From Mycolicibacterium sp. J2 (GTDB lineage: Bacteria > Actinomycetota > Actinomycetes > Mycobacteriales > Mycobacteriaceae): a stretch of DNA of 59,973 nt. The DNA lies in assembly GCF_026240945.1 (NCBI RefSeq), contig NZ_JAPFPY010000029.1, positions 1 to 59,973 of the forward strand. The letters run 5' to 3'. Position 1 is the stretch's first letter. Each line of letters begins with the position of its first letter. Of the stretch, positions 1 through 8,885 are shown in pieces. A program made the translations under genes and the position numbers. Below the pieces are notes generated by a model. It had not been told where the DNA came from, did no database searches, and was given only the letters and a program-made list of their open reading frames with translations.

Positions 1-171
1 GCCCATCGGCTGGCTCCAAGTTCCCGAACAAGGACACCGCTCGACCAGACACCGGGACCGCGGGCGACCACTCAAAATTCAGGGATCACCGGAGTGTCCC
101 GGTCGGACGTTCGGCCCGCCCGCGGACCCACACCAAGGCTAAATGTCGTACGGCGGGCGTACAGTCAAGCC

Positions 172-1473
172 ATGTTCGAAAGCTTGTTCGACTTCGACTT
201 CGGTGTCGATGCGTACGCCGATGCCGACGAGGCGACGCTGCGTGGGCTCGTCGAGCAGTTCGAACGGTTGAAAGCGGCCACCGCCGCGGCGCAGGCGCGT
301 GCAACGGAGGCCTGGGCAACGAAGCGCCATGCGGCGGAAATGGCCTCGGGCGTACCGAAGAAGAAGCGCGGTCGCGGGCTGGCCGGCGAAGTGGCCCTTG
401 CCCGTCGCGTCGCCCCCAAGCGTGGCGGCCAGCATCTCGGGCTGGCGACGGCCCTGGTGCGCGAGCTGCCGCATACCTTGGCGGCACTGGAACGCGGGGT
501 GCTCACCGAATGGCGCGCGACGCTGATCGTGCGTGAATCTGCCTGTCTGTCGGTCGAGCACCGCAGACAGCTCGATGCCGAGTTGTGCAGTGATGCATCC
601 AAGCTCGAAGGCTGGGGCGACAAGCGGATCGCGGCCGAGGCGAAGAAGATCACCGTGCGCCTGGACACGGAAGCCGTGGTCGAACGCAATGCCAAGGCGG
701 CCGAGGAGCGAGGCGTGTGGATTCGCCCGGCACCGGACACCATGACCTATGTGACGGTGTTGTTGCCCGTCGCGCAGGGAGTGGCGGTGTACGCCAGCCT
801 CAAACGAGAGGCGGATACCACCTTCGACGGGCGCTCCCGCGGCCAGGTGATGGCCGACACGGTGGTCGAGCGTGTCACCGGGCGCCCCGCCGACGCACCC
901 GTCCCCGTCGCCCTCAACCTGGTGATGGCGGATACCACCTTGGCCGGGGACGACGACGAGCCCGGTTGGTTGGACGGTTACGGCCCGGTGCCAGCCGGAT
1001 TCGCGTGCAAGACCGTCGGTGACGCGGCGACGGACAAAACCGCCAGGGCCACGCTGCGTCGCCTCTACCGGCACCCCGACAGTGGGCAGCTCGTCGCGAT
1101 GGAATCACGCTCGCGGATCTTCCCCAAAGGGCTGGCCACCCTCATCGGGTTGCGTGATCAAACCTGCCGCACCCCGTATTGCGACGCCCCGATCCGTCAC
1201 CACGATCACGCGCAACCGCACCGTGAGTCCGGCCGAACCAGCGCGGTCAACGGACTCGGTGTCTGCGAGGCGTGCAACTATGCCAAGGAAGCCCCCGGCT
1301 GGCGGGTGCGCACGACGGAGCGGGACGGTCGCCACCGAGCGGACTTCAGCACTCCGACCGGAGCCGTCTACCAGTCGATCGCCCCGCCACTACCGGGGCC
1401 GCCGATCCGAAGACGGATCAGCATCACCGAGGGCCGGCTCAGTGCCGATCTGGTCATGTTCGACGCTGCGTGA
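172..1473 (+). CDS. 13E12/DUF222 family protein with HNH endonuclease domain
   Basis: The 433-residue product has the DUF222 helical body (about residues 10-300) and a C-terminal HNH-type region with paired cysteines and histidines (RDQTCRTPYCDAPIRHHDH, then CEACNYAK). This is the layout of the mycobacterial 13E12 repeat family, thought to be nuclease-like proteins of unclear role. ATG 172 is chosen because the family typically begins MFE; the in-frame start at 94 would add 26 residues with no family similarity. An SOS-box-like palindrome covers codons 2-7, and the 3' end overlaps the convergent aacS by 20 bp. Family assignment is strong; nuclease activity is inferred. Confidence 0.85.
   Translation: MFESLFDFDFGVDAYADADEATLRGLVEQFERLKAATAAAQARATEAWATKRHAAEMASGVPKKKRGRGLAGEVALARRVAPKRGGQHLGLATALVRELPHTLAALERGVLTEWRATLIVRESACLSVEHRRQLDAELCSDASKLEGWGDKRIAAEAKKITVRLDTEAVVERNAKAAEERGVWIRPAPDTMTYVTVLLPVAQGVAVYASLKREADTTFDGRSRGQVMADTVVERVTGRPADAPVPVALNLVMADTTLAGDDDEPGWLDGYGPVPAGFACKTVGDAATDKTARATLRRLYRHPDSGQLVAMESRSRIFPKGLATLIGLRDQTCRTPYCDAPIRHHDHAQPHRESGRTSAVNGLGVCEACNYAKEAPGWRVRTTERDGRHRADFSTPTGAVYQSIAPPLPGPPIRRRISITEGRLSADLVMFDAA
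176..191. promoter_or_regulatory. LexA (SOS) box candidate
   Basis: TCGAAAGCTTGTTCGA matches the mycobacterial SOS box TCGAAC-N4-GTTCGA at 11 of 12 fixed positions (the sixth base is A instead of C). It lies over codons 2-7 of the DUF222/HNH gene. Several 13E12-family genes of M. tuberculosis are known LexA targets, so damage induction is plausible. The site is seen; binding is inferred. Confidence 0.6.
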
Positions 1474-3391
1474 CGTACCAATCCAGCAGGTCGGGGTTGT
1501 CGACGGCGCTGCGTTCGACAACTTTCGCCGCGTCGGCGCCCTGGAACAACTTCTTGACGGGCACCTCGAGTTTCTTGCCGGTCCTGGTGTGCGGAATCCC
1601 TGGCGCCACGATGATCTCGTCGGGCACATGCCGGGGCGACACCTCGGAGCGGATGGTCTCTTTCACCTTGCGCACCAACGCATCGTCGAGTTCGACACCC
1701 TCGGCCAGGACCACGAACAGCGGCATCCAATACCCGCCATCGGGTTGCTCGATGCCGATCACCATGGCCTCGGCGATCTCGGGCAGACGCTCCACCGACT
1801 GATAGATGTCAGCACTGCCCATCCGGATCCCGTGCCTGTTGAGTGTGGAATCCGACCTGCCGTGCACGATGACGCTGCCGTGATCGGTGATGGTGATCCA
1901 GTCACCGTGCCGCCACACCCCGGGGTACATCGCGAAATAGGCGTCGCGGTACCGGACGCCGTCCGGGTCGTTCCAGAACGCCACCGGCATGGAGGGCAAG
2001 GGTTTGGTCACCACCAACTCGCCCACCTCGCCACGCACCGGGTGGCCGGTTTCGTCCCACGCGTCCAGCGCCACCCCCAGATACGGCGCGGACAACTCGC
2101 CCGCCCACACCGGCACCGTCGGGGCGCCACCGGCGAACGCCGACACCACATCGGTGCCGCCACTGATCGAGGCCACCTGCACCCGCTCACCCAGGTTGTC
2201 GCGCATCCACAACGACGTCGACGCTGGCAGCGACGAACCGGTGATCCCGACCGTACGCAACGCCGACAGATCATGGTCGCTGCGCGGTACCGAGCCGGCC
2301 TTGACGCAGCTGAGCACATACCCGGGGCTGGTGCCCAGCACGGTGACCCGGAGCCGAGCGGCGATCTGCCACAGCGCATCTGGCGTGGGGTGCGACGGGC
2401 TGCCGTCGTAACAGACGATGGTGGCGCCCGTGAGCAGCCCGGCAACCTGAAAGTTCCACATCATCCAGCTGGGGCTGGTGAACCAGAAGAAAGTGTCACT
2501 GGGTCCGATATCGCTCTGCAGGGCAACGGCTTTGAGATGCTCGACGAGCACCCCACCGTGTCCGTGGATGATGCCCTTGGGCAAGCCGGTCGTCCCCGAG
2601 GAGAACAGCATCCAGAGCGGATGGTCGAAGTCCACGGCGGTGGTCACCAGCTCTTCGGTGCCAGGCGCGCTGGCCTGCGCCCAGTCCAGGCACCCGGCGG
2701 GCACCGGAGCCAGCCGCGAAACAGCCACGGTCGCCTTGAGGGTAGGTAGGCCGGCCCGCAGTTCGGACACATCGGCACTCTTGTCGTGCACCTTGCCGCC
2801 GAACCGGTAACCGTCGGCCGCCACCAACACCACCGGCTCGAGCTGGCCCAGCCGGTCCAGGGCGGCCTTGGCCGAGTAGTCCTGGCCGCACGCACTCCAC
2901 ACGGCACCGATGCTGGCCGTGCCGAGGAAGGCGATGACGGCCTCGGCGATATTCGGCAGATACCCGACCACTCGATCACCGGGCCGGACACCGAGATCGC
3001 GTAGGGTGGCCGCGAACGCCGCCGTGCGGCCCAGCAACTCCGTCCAGGAAAGTTCGGTGTCGGCGACACCCTCGCCGATGCAGAGGATGGCGGGGCGGTC
3101 CGTGCGCGCCTGCCGAACGATCTGATCGACATAGTTCAGCGACGTGCCCGGGAACCATTGCGCGCCGGGCATATCCGAGCCGGCCAACACCTCGCCGGCG
3201 ATATCGCCCAGATCGAAGTATCGCCAGAGCGTGCCCCAGAACTCGGCGGGCTCGTCGACCGACCATTGCCACAGCGCGGGATAGTCACCGGGCCGGCCGG
3301 CGAATCGCGCGAAATCGGTGATCCGGGCTGCCTCGATCCCGGCCGGGGTCGGTTCCCACTGCGGCGTCGTCACCTGGGGAGAATATGTCAC
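1454..3391 (-). CDS. aacS: Acetoacetyl-CoA synthetase (acetoacetate--CoA ligase)
   Basis: This 645-residue ANL adenylate-forming enzyme has a C-terminal and overall length typical of AacS (about 650 residues). The phosphate-binding loop SSGTTGLPKG lies near residue 264, the hinge region HGRSDSTLNRHGIRMG near 530, and the catalytic-lysine region HTRTGKKLEVPVKKL near the C-terminus. It activates acetoacetate with ATP and CoA to acetoacetyl-CoA, feeding thiolase. It is the third gene of an operon with the MFS carrier and 3-hydroxybutyrate dehydrogenase (16 bp gap to the latter), which fits ketone-body use and makes other acyl-CoA ligases unlikely. Confidence 0.9.
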   Translation of the reverse strand: MTYSPQVTTPQWEPTPAGIEAARITDFARFAGRPGDYPALWQWSVDEPAEFWGTLWRYFDLGDIAGEVLAGSDMPGAQWFPGTSLNYVDQIVRQARTDRPAILCIGEGVADTELSWTELLGRTAAFAATLRDLGVRPGDRVVGYLPNIAEAVIAFLGTASIGAVWSACGQDYSAKAALDRLGQLEPVVLVAADGYRFGGKVHDKSADVSELRAGLPTLKATVAVSRLAPVPAGCLDWAQASAPGTEELVTTAVDFDHPLWMLFSSGTTGLPKGIIHGHGGVLVEHLKAVALQSDIGPSDTFFWFTSPSWMMWNFQVAGLLTGATIVCYDGSPSHPTPDALWQIAARLRVTVLGTSPGYVLSCVKAGSVPRSDHDLSALRTVGITGSSLPASTSLWMRDNLGERVQVASISGGTDVVSAFAGGAPTVPVWAGELSAPYLGVALDAWDETGHPVRGEVGELVVTKPLPSMPVAFWNDPDGVRYRDAYFAMYPGVWRHGDWITITDHGSVIVHGRSDSTLNRHGIRMGSADIYQSVERLPEIAEAMVIGIEQPDGGYWMPLFVVLAEGVELDDALVRKVKETIRSEVSPRHVPDEIIVAPGIPHTRTGKKLEVPVKKLFQGADAAKVVERSAVDNPDLLDWYVTQRRT

Positions 3392-3407
3392 GGTTGCGTC
3401 GCTCCGA

Positions 3408-4154
3408 TCACCGCGCGCTCCATCCGCCGTCCATGGTGTAGGACGCGCCGGTCACCATGCCCGCGCTCGGCGACGCCAGCCAAGCGACCAGATCGGCCAC
3501 CTCCGCCGGTTCCACCAGTCGCTTGATGGCGCTCTCCTTCAACAGGATCTGCTCCAGCACCTGCTGTTCGTCCACGCCGTGCGTACGGGCCTGATCGCCG
3601 ATCTGCTTGTCCACCAAGGCGGTACGGACATAGCCGGGGTTCACACAGTTGCTGGTGACACCGTGCGGGCCGCCCTCCAGCGCGGTGACCTTGGACAGGC
3701 CCTCCAGGGCATGCTTGGCCATCACATAGGCCACCTTGTACTCCGAGGCGCGCAGCCCGTGCACCGACGACAGGTTGATCACCCTGCCGAATCCGTTCGC
3801 GTACATGTGCGGCAGGGCCGCGCGGACAAGCAGGAACGGCACCTCGGCCATCAAGGTGAGGATGGTGCGGAAATCGGCGGGTGCGAACTCCTGGATCGGC
3901 GCAACCCGCTGCACCCCGGCATTGTTGACCAGGATGTCGGTCTGCAGCCGCAGATCTTCCAGGGCAGCCGCGTCCAGCAGGTCTACTGCCCAGGCCGTAC
4001 CCCCGATCTCGCGGGCCAGCTCGGCGGCGCCGGCACCGTCGCGGTCGGCGACGGTGACCTGCGCACCACGCGCGGCAAGCGCCCGCGCGCAGGCGGCTCC
4101 GATACCGCTCGCCCCACCGGTGACCAATGCGGTGCGCCCGGTCAGATCGCTCAC
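3408..4154 (-). CDS. 3-hydroxybutyrate dehydrogenase (SDR family)
   Basis: A classical 248-residue short-chain dehydrogenase. It has the nucleotide-binding TGGASGIG near the N-terminus, NNAG, a catalytic Ser in SSVHG, the Tyr/Lys of YVMAK, and the PGYVRTALV loop typical of D-3-hydroxybutyrate dehydrogenases. It would oxidise 3-hydroxybutyrate to acetoacetate with NAD+. The GTG start at 4154 overlaps the stop of the upstream transporter as GTGA, suggesting translational coupling, and aacS follows directly to use the product. Specificity is inferred from sequence feel plus operon context; another hydroxyacid substrate cannot be excluded. Confidence 0.82.
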   Translation of the reverse strand: MSDLTGRTALVTGGASGIGAACARALAARGAQVTVADRDGAGAAELAREIGGTAWAVDLLDAAALEDLRLQTDILVNNAGVQRVAPIQEFAPADFRTILTLMAEVPFLLVRAALPHMYANGFGRVINLSSVHGLRASEYKVAYVMAKHALEGLSKVTALEGGPHGVTSNCVNPGYVRTALVDKQIGDQARTHGVDEQQVLEQILLKESAIKRLVEPAEVADLVAWLASPSAGMVTGASYTMDGGWSAR

Positions 4155-5494
4155 GCCGCAACCGCTTTCGCGTCGGCGCGATCGACATCGGCCAGGTCGA
4201 TACCCTTGGTCTCCCTGGCAAAGTACACGGCGACCAGGGTGATCACCGACGCCCCGGCCAGATAGACGGCGATGGGCACCGATGAATGGAAGTCCTCCAA
4301 CAGCCGTACCGCGATGATCGGCGCCAGCGATCCCGCCACGATCGCGGTCACCTGATAACCCAGGGAGACACCGGAATAGCGCATCCGGGTGGGAAACATC
4401 TCGGCCATCATCGCCGGCTGCGGCGCGTACATGAACGCGTGGAACAGCAGACCGATCACCACCGCCGCCATGATCACCAGGTGGTTCTGGCTGTCCATCA
4501 TCGGGAAGGCGAAAAAGCCCCAGGTGCCGGTGGACACCGCGCCGACCAGGTACACCGGGCGCCGCCCGATCCGGTCGGACAGTCTGCCGACGAGCGGGAT
4601 CGCGACGAAATGCACGGCATGCGCGACCAGCAACCAGCGCAGGATGGACCCGGTGTCGGCGTGCGCATGCACCTTCAGGTAGGTGATGGAGAACGTGACC
4701 ACCAGGTAGTACATGATGTTCTCCCCGAACCGCAGCCCCATGGCGGTCAGGACGCCGCGCGGGTAGCGACGCAGCACCTCGACGGCGCTGAACGACGACT
4801 CCTTCAGTTCCTCTGCTTCCCGTTGGGCGGCAACGAAAATCGGCGCATCGGTGACCTTGGTGCGGATGTAGTAACCGATCAGCACCACCACCGCCGACAG
4901 CCAGAACGCCACCCGCCAACCCCAGGACAGGAAAGCCGCGTCAGACAGTGTCGAGGTGAGCACGATCAGCACGATGGTGGCGAGCATGTTGCCGACAGGC
5001 ACACCGGCCTGGGGCCAGCTGGCCCAGAACCCGCGGCTGCGGTCGGGGCTGTGTTCGGCGACCAGCAGCACGGCCCCGCCCCATTCACCGCCCACCGCGA
5101 AGCCCTGGACGAACCGCAGCACGACCAACAACGCCGGTGCCCAATAGCCGATCTGCCCGAACGTCGGCAGGCACCCCATCAGGAAGGTCGCGGCGCCGAC
5201 CAGCAACAGCGAGAACTGCAACAGCTTCTTGCGGCCGTACTTGTCGCCGTAATGACCGAAGACGATGCCGCCCAGCGGGCGCGCCACGAAACCCACCGCA
5301 TAGGTGACGAAGGCCGCGAAGATGGCGTCGAGTTCACTGCCGGTCTGGGCGAAGAACACCTTGCTGAACACCAACGTCGCGGCGGTGCCGTAGAGGAAGA
5401 ACTCGTACCACTCGACGACGGTGCCCGCCATGGAGGCGGTGACGACGCGTTTGAGGCCGGCGGGCGTGAAGGAACTGTGATCGGCAGCACACAC
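4151..5494 (-). CDS. MFS transporter, metabolite:H+ symporter type
   Basis: A 447-residue, 12-helix carrier. The major-facilitator motif A appears twice: GHYGDKYGRKK after helix 2 and GRLSDRIGRRP in the second half. The start region SMAGTVVEWYEFFLYG is typical of the MHS (KgtP/ShiA/ProP-like) subfamily. It is first in an operon with 3-hydroxybutyrate dehydrogenase and acetoacetyl-CoA synthetase, so a ketone body (3-hydroxybutyrate or acetoacetate) is the likely cargo by context. The start is GTG 5494. A LysR regulator diverges from it across 74 bp carrying a perfect palindrome. Confidence 0.85.
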   Translation of the reverse strand: MCAADHSSFTPAGLKRVVTASMAGTVVEWYEFFLYGTAATLVFSKVFFAQTGSELDAIFAAFVTYAVGFVARPLGGIVFGHYGDKYGRKKLLQFSLLLVGAATFLMGCLPTFGQIGYWAPALLVVLRFVQGFAVGGEWGGAVLLVAEHSPDRSRGFWASWPQAGVPVGNMLATIVLIVLTSTLSDAAFLSWGWRVAFWLSAVVVLIGYYIRTKVTDAPIFVAAQREAEELKESSFSAVEVLRRYPRGVLTAMGLRFGENIMYYLVVTFSITYLKVHAHADTGSILRWLLVAHAVHFVAIPLVGRLSDRIGRRPVYLVGAVSTGTWGFFAFPMMDSQNHLVIMAAVVIGLLFHAFMYAPQPAMMAEMFPTRMRYSGVSLGYQVTAIVAGSLAPIIAVRLLEDFHSSVPIAVYLAGASVITLVAVYFARETKGIDLADVDRADAKAVAA

Positions 5495-5551
5495 GCTGAT
5501 GAGTATTCATGCAGGCTTAGGCCTTCACAATGACGAGAAGCGCAGTCCTGC

Positions 5552-5567
5552 TCTGCAAAAATGCAGA
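5552..5567. promoter_or_regulatory. Palindromic operator candidate for the divergent LysR regulator
   Basis: TCTGCAAAAATGCAGA is a perfect inverted repeat (6 bp arms, AAAA spacer) placed just before the LysR start codon. A further ATGCAG half-site lies at 5509-5514. Both lie in the short intergenic region shared with the ketone-body operon, where a LysR protein would normally bind to control both directions. The palindrome is seen; the binding protein is inferred. Confidence 0.5.
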
Positions 5568-5568
5568 T

Positions 5569-6468
5569 ATGACCGCGCCGAGCGCCGATGACATGCTGAT
5601 CCTGCTGGCTGTCGGCCGGACCGGCCGCTATGTCACCGCTGCCGAGCAGTTGGGCATCAACCACACCACCATCTCGCGGCGCATCGCCGCTCTCGAACAA
5701 GCCATCGGAGCGCGGGTGCTGGTGCGCGTGGGCAGCAGCTGGGAACTCACCGACCGCGGCCGTGCCGTCCTCGTCGCCGCCGAAGCCGTCGAAGCGGCGG
5801 TGCATTCGGTGGGCAGCACACCCGGACGCCCACCCCGCCTCGCCGGTGTCGTGCGGATCTCGGCGACCGACGGATTCAGCGCCTATATCGCCGCGCCGGC
5901 TGCCGCCCAGGTGCAGCGCGAGCACCCCGATGTGGCCGTCGAGATCGTGGCCACCACCCGCCGGGCCAGCCTGCAGCGCTCCAGCGTCGACATCGAGGTC
6001 GTGGTCGGCGAACCCACGGTGCGCCGAGCGCTGGCCATCCGGCTCGGTGACTACAGCCTGGGCCTCTACGGTTCCCGGCCCTACCTCGCCGACCACGGCA
6101 CGCCGGCCTCCGTCGACGAATTGGCCGACCATCCGTTGGTGTACTTCATCGATTCGATGCTCCAAGTCGACGACTTGGACCTGGCCGCCAACTTCATGCC
6201 CACCATGCGGGAATCGGTCTCGTCGACCAATGTTTTCGTGCACGTCGAGGCCACCCGCGCCGCGGCCGGACTGGGCCTGCTGCCGTGCTTCATGGCCGAC
6301 CGCTGGCCCGATCTGGTCCGGGTACTGCCCGACACCATCTCGCCCCGCCTGTCCTATTGGCTGGTGAGCCACGCCGAGACGCTGCGCAGACCCGAGGTGT
6401 CCGCCGTCGTCGAGGCGCTGCGCGAACAGGTGAGCGCCCAGCGCGATGTCCTGCTCGGTGCGCGGTGA
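5569..6468 (+). CDS. LysR-family transcriptional regulator of the ketone-body operon
   Basis: A 299-residue LysR protein. The N-terminal winged helix-turn-helix covers about residues 5-65 (VTAAEQLGINHTTISRRIAAL), followed by a LysR substrate-binding region. The ATG at 5569 puts the HTH at the expected distance from the N-terminus; ATG 5530 would add 13 residues and place the palindromic operator inside the gene, so it is disfavoured. It is transcribed away from the MFS/dehydrogenase/aacS operon and is its probable regulator, with 3-hydroxybutyrate or acetoacetate as possible inducer (inference). Confidence 0.85.
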   Translation: MTAPSADDMLILLAVGRTGRYVTAAEQLGINHTTISRRIAALEQAIGARVLVRVGSSWELTDRGRAVLVAAEAVEAAVHSVGSTPGRPPRLAGVVRISATDGFSAYIAAPAAAQVQREHPDVAVEIVATTRRASLQRSSVDIEVVVGEPTVRRALAIRLGDYSLGLYGSRPYLADHGTPASVDELADHPLVYFIDSMLQVDDLDLAANFMPTMRESVSSTNVFVHVEATRAAAGLGLLPCFMADRWPDLVRVLPDTISPRLSYWLVSHAETLRRPEVSAVVEALREQVSAQRDVLLGAR

Positions 6469-6513
6469 GCGAAATGCTTGTCCTCACCCGGCCCCACCTG
6501 CTGCAGTGGTGTC

Positions 6514-7287
6514 ATGCCATTCCTCGAGTCCGGCGACACCAGGGCGTACTACCGGCACTGGGCGACAACCGATCCGCGCGCCGCCGTCGTCTTCCTTCAT
6601 GGGTTCGGTGAGCACACCGGCCTGTACCACCGGTACGGCTTCACGCTCAACGCGGCCGGGATCGACCTGTGGGCGGTGGATCAACTCGGGCACGGACTGA
6701 GCCCGGGGCCGCGCGGGAACTTCGGCACCTTGGCCGACAGCTCCGCCCTCGGCGAGCGGTTGACCGAGATCGTCGAACGGGACCAGCCCGGGCTGCCGTT
6801 GATCGCGGCCGGGCATTCGTTCGGGGCGGTGGTCACCCTGCTGCGGGTGCTGGAACAGCCGGACCGCTACCGGGCCGCGGTGGTGTCGGGCGCCCCGCTG
6901 ATCCCGATCCCCGAATTATTGGACACCGACTCCGAATTCGACCTCGACCCGAGCTGGTTGTCCGGGGATCCGTTCTACGTGGACTCGCTGGAGAACGATC
7001 CACTGGCCTTCACCGACGCCGATGGCACGCCGCTGGCGCGCGCACTGGACGCGGCCTGGGACCGGTTCGGCACCGAGCTTCCCGCGTTGACGGTGCCCAC
7101 CCTGGCCGTGCACGGCACGGCCGACCCGATCGCCCCGGTGGGTCCGGTCCGCGCCTACGCCGACCAGATCGAGGCGCTGAGCATCGCCGAGTTCCCAGGG
7201 GCGCACCACGATGTGCTCAACGAGACGGTGCACCGTGAGGTGGCGGCCACCGTCATCGACTTCGTGGGGACCCATATCGGCAACTGA
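6514..7287 (+). CDS. Alpha/beta hydrolase, monoacylglycerol-lipase/lysophospholipase-like
   Basis: A 257-residue alpha/beta hydrolase. It has an oxyanion-region HGFGEHTGLY typical of monoacylglycerol lipases (HGxGEHS), a nucleophile elbow GHSFGA near residue 107, an acid in HGTADPIAP and a late His in GAHHDVLNE. Substrates are probably acylglycerols or other fatty esters. ATG 6514 is preferred because the family homology begins immediately after it. No signal peptide is seen, so it is likely cytoplasmic. It is separated from the LysR gene by 45 bp and may be read through from it. Confidence 0.75.
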   Translation: MPFLESGDTRAYYRHWATTDPRAAVVFLHGFGEHTGLYHRYGFTLNAAGIDLWAVDQLGHGLSPGPRGNFGTLADSSALGERLTEIVERDQPGLPLIAAGHSFGAVVTLLRVLEQPDRYRAAVVSGAPLIPIPELLDTDSEFDLDPSWLSGDPFYVDSLENDPLAFTDADGTPLARALDAAWDRFGTELPALTVPTLAVHGTADPIAPVGPVRAYADQIEALSIAEFPGAHHDVLNETVHREVAATVIDFVGTHIGN

Positions 7288-7317
7288 CGGCGTTCCGGGA
7301 TGGCATCCTGTAGCGCG

Positions 7318-8304
7318 ATGGCATTGAGCAAGAGTGCGCAACGCACGTTGGTGAGATTGTTGGCTGCGGCGGCTCTGGTCGCCACCGTGCTCGGCGGTTT
7401 CGCCGCGTGCTTGTTCACCGTCGGCATGCCCGGCAAGCAGGCCGCCGCGCCGAAAACCGGCCCGGTGCTCGACGGCACCTTCAAGGTCGATATCGGCCCG
7501 ACCGCTACACCGGACGGGAAACCGGTCCCCGGCACCGCGCGCACCGAGACGTGGGTGGCGCGCTCGGCATGCCAGGACGGCGGCGGCTGCATCGCCACGG
7601 TGGCCGTCGTCGATCCCCGCAAACCCGGTGAGCCGGCTCGGGACACCCTGGTGTTCGACTACGTCGGCGGCGACTGGCTGATGGTCCGAGAGGCACCGGA
7701 CAAGTGCAAGGTCGGCGACGCCGATGTCGACGTCATGGGCTGGACCATCATGAAACTGCAGTCCCGGATTGATGGTTCGCTCGGCGGTGAGTACACCTGG
7801 GCCACCGCGCCCGCCCTGTGCGCCAACAAACGAGCCGTCAACCTGACACCCACCCGCGGCACCGACAACGCCACCCAGCCGCCGGACCCGGCCACCCAGC
7901 CGCCGCTGAAGTCCTCCCGTGGCGCGGCGCTGCGAGGGAGCTACGTCTACACGCAGACCTACCCGCAGACCGGTGAGGTCTTCCCGTCCCACACCTACGA
8001 AGCGACGACGTTCTGCCTGCGCACCGGTGAGCGGTGTATCTCGCTGATGGCGAGTCCCGATACCCATAACCTGTTCGTGATGATCTACGGCGACGGACGT
8101 TTCACCGCCAACTTCCCCGACGGCGATGCCCATTGCACCGACGGGATCGGCAAGGTGCGGCAGTCCTCGCGCGATGAGCTACCGCTGCCGCAGGGGCCGC
8201 AGGATCCGCTGCTGGGCTTGGCGGGAAAGTCGTATCAGGACTACACCGGCGACTGCCCGGCGAAGGTCGAACTCGACGTCACACTGCAGCGCACCGGGGA
8301 CTAG
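7318..8304 (+). CDS. Membrane-anchored secreted protein, unknown function
   Basis: A 328-residue protein not recognised as a named family. A short basic N-terminus is followed by one hydrophobic segment (about residues 12-35) ending near AACLFTV, so it is either anchored or a lipoprotein. The remainder is extracytoplasmic and looks like two similar beta-rich halves split by a Pro/Thr linker near residue 185 (TQPPDPATQPP). Each half has spaced cysteines and a short aromatic/Asp segment (FDYVGGDWL and MIYGDGRF). It occupies the place beside hsaB where M. tuberculosis carries nat. ATG 7318 is chosen over 7300 because the charged-hydrophobic signal begins there. Confidence 0.6.
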   Translation: MALSKSAQRTLVRLLAAAALVATVLGGFAACLFTVGMPGKQAAAPKTGPVLDGTFKVDIGPTATPDGKPVPGTARTETWVARSACQDGGGCIATVAVVDPRKPGEPARDTLVFDYVGGDWLMVREAPDKCKVGDADVDVMGWTIMKLQSRIDGSLGGEYTWATAPALCANKRAVNLTPTRGTDNATQPPDPATQPPLKSSRGAALRGSYVYTQTYPQTGEVFPSHTYEATTFCLRTGERCISLMASPDTHNLFVMIYGDGRFTANFPDGDAHCTDGIGKVRQSSRDELPLPQGPQDPLLGLAGKSYQDYTGDCPAKVELDVTLQRTGD

Positions 8305-8314
8305 AACGAGTCCG

Positions 8315-8878
8315 TCACAACCAGGTGTCCGAGGTCGTCGTGGTGAGGAACGCCTCCAGATCGTCGCGCCACTGCGCCGGAGTGTTCTTGTCCGGTTCGA
8401 TACCTGTGTATTCACCCCGGTAGAACAGCAGCGGGCGTGGCTTCAAGGCGTGCGGTTCCGACATCGACTGGACTGCACCGAAGACCACGAAATGGTCACC
8501 GCCATCGGCGACAGAGTGCACCGTGCAATCGATGTGCGCCAGCGATCCGTCGATCACCGGAGAGCCGAGTTCGGAGGGGTGCCAGTCGATTCCGGCGAAC
8601 TTGTCCGGCGCCTTCGACCCGAACTGGGCCGACACGTGCTGCTGGCTCTCGTGCAGCATGTTGACGCAGAACCGGCCGCTGGCCTCGATCGCCTGCCAGG
8701 CCCGGGACTGCTTGGTGGGGCAGAACAGCACCAGGGGCGGATCGAGCGACAATGCCGCAAACGACTGACAGGCGAACCCGATCGGTACGTCGTCGAGCGT
8801 GGTCGTGATGACCGTGACGCCGGTACAGAACTGGCCGAGCACATTACGGAATGTGCGCGGATCGATCGGCTGAGCCAT
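8315..8878 (-). CDS. hsaB: Flavin reductase of the HsaAB monooxygenase
   Basis: A 187-residue flavin reductase-like (split-barrel) protein, length identical to M. tuberculosis HsaB (Rv3567c). It starts MAQPIDPRTFRNVLGQFCTG and carries the flavin-binding FACQSFAALSLDPPLVLFC region. It reduces FMN with NADH and supplies it to HsaA for C4-hydroxylation of 3-HSA, a step in cholesterol ring A opening. It is last of the hsaA-hsaD-hsaC-hsaB operon, 7 bp after hsaC. Regulation by KstR through the site upstream of hsaA is expected. Confidence 0.93.
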   Translation of the reverse strand: MAQPIDPRTFRNVLGQFCTGVTVITTTLDDVPIGFACQSFAALSLDPPLVLFCPTKQSRAWQAIEASGRFCVNMLHESQQHVSAQFGSKAPDKFAGIDWHPSELGSPVIDGSLAHIDCTVHSVADGGDHFVVFGAVQSMSEPHALKPRPLLFYRGEYTGIEPDKNTPAQWRDDLEAFLTTTTSDTWL

Positions 8879-8885
8879 CGCAGGG

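Noticed and set aside
94..171. Upstream in-frame start extending the DUF222 gene by 26 residues
   Set aside because: No family similarity and it would place the SOS-box-like site well inside the gene; ATG 172 fits the family start.
3408..4919. A single 503-residue protein spanning the dehydrogenase and part of the transporter
   Set aside because: The first half is a shadow of the transporter gene; dehydrogenase homology begins at GTG 4154.
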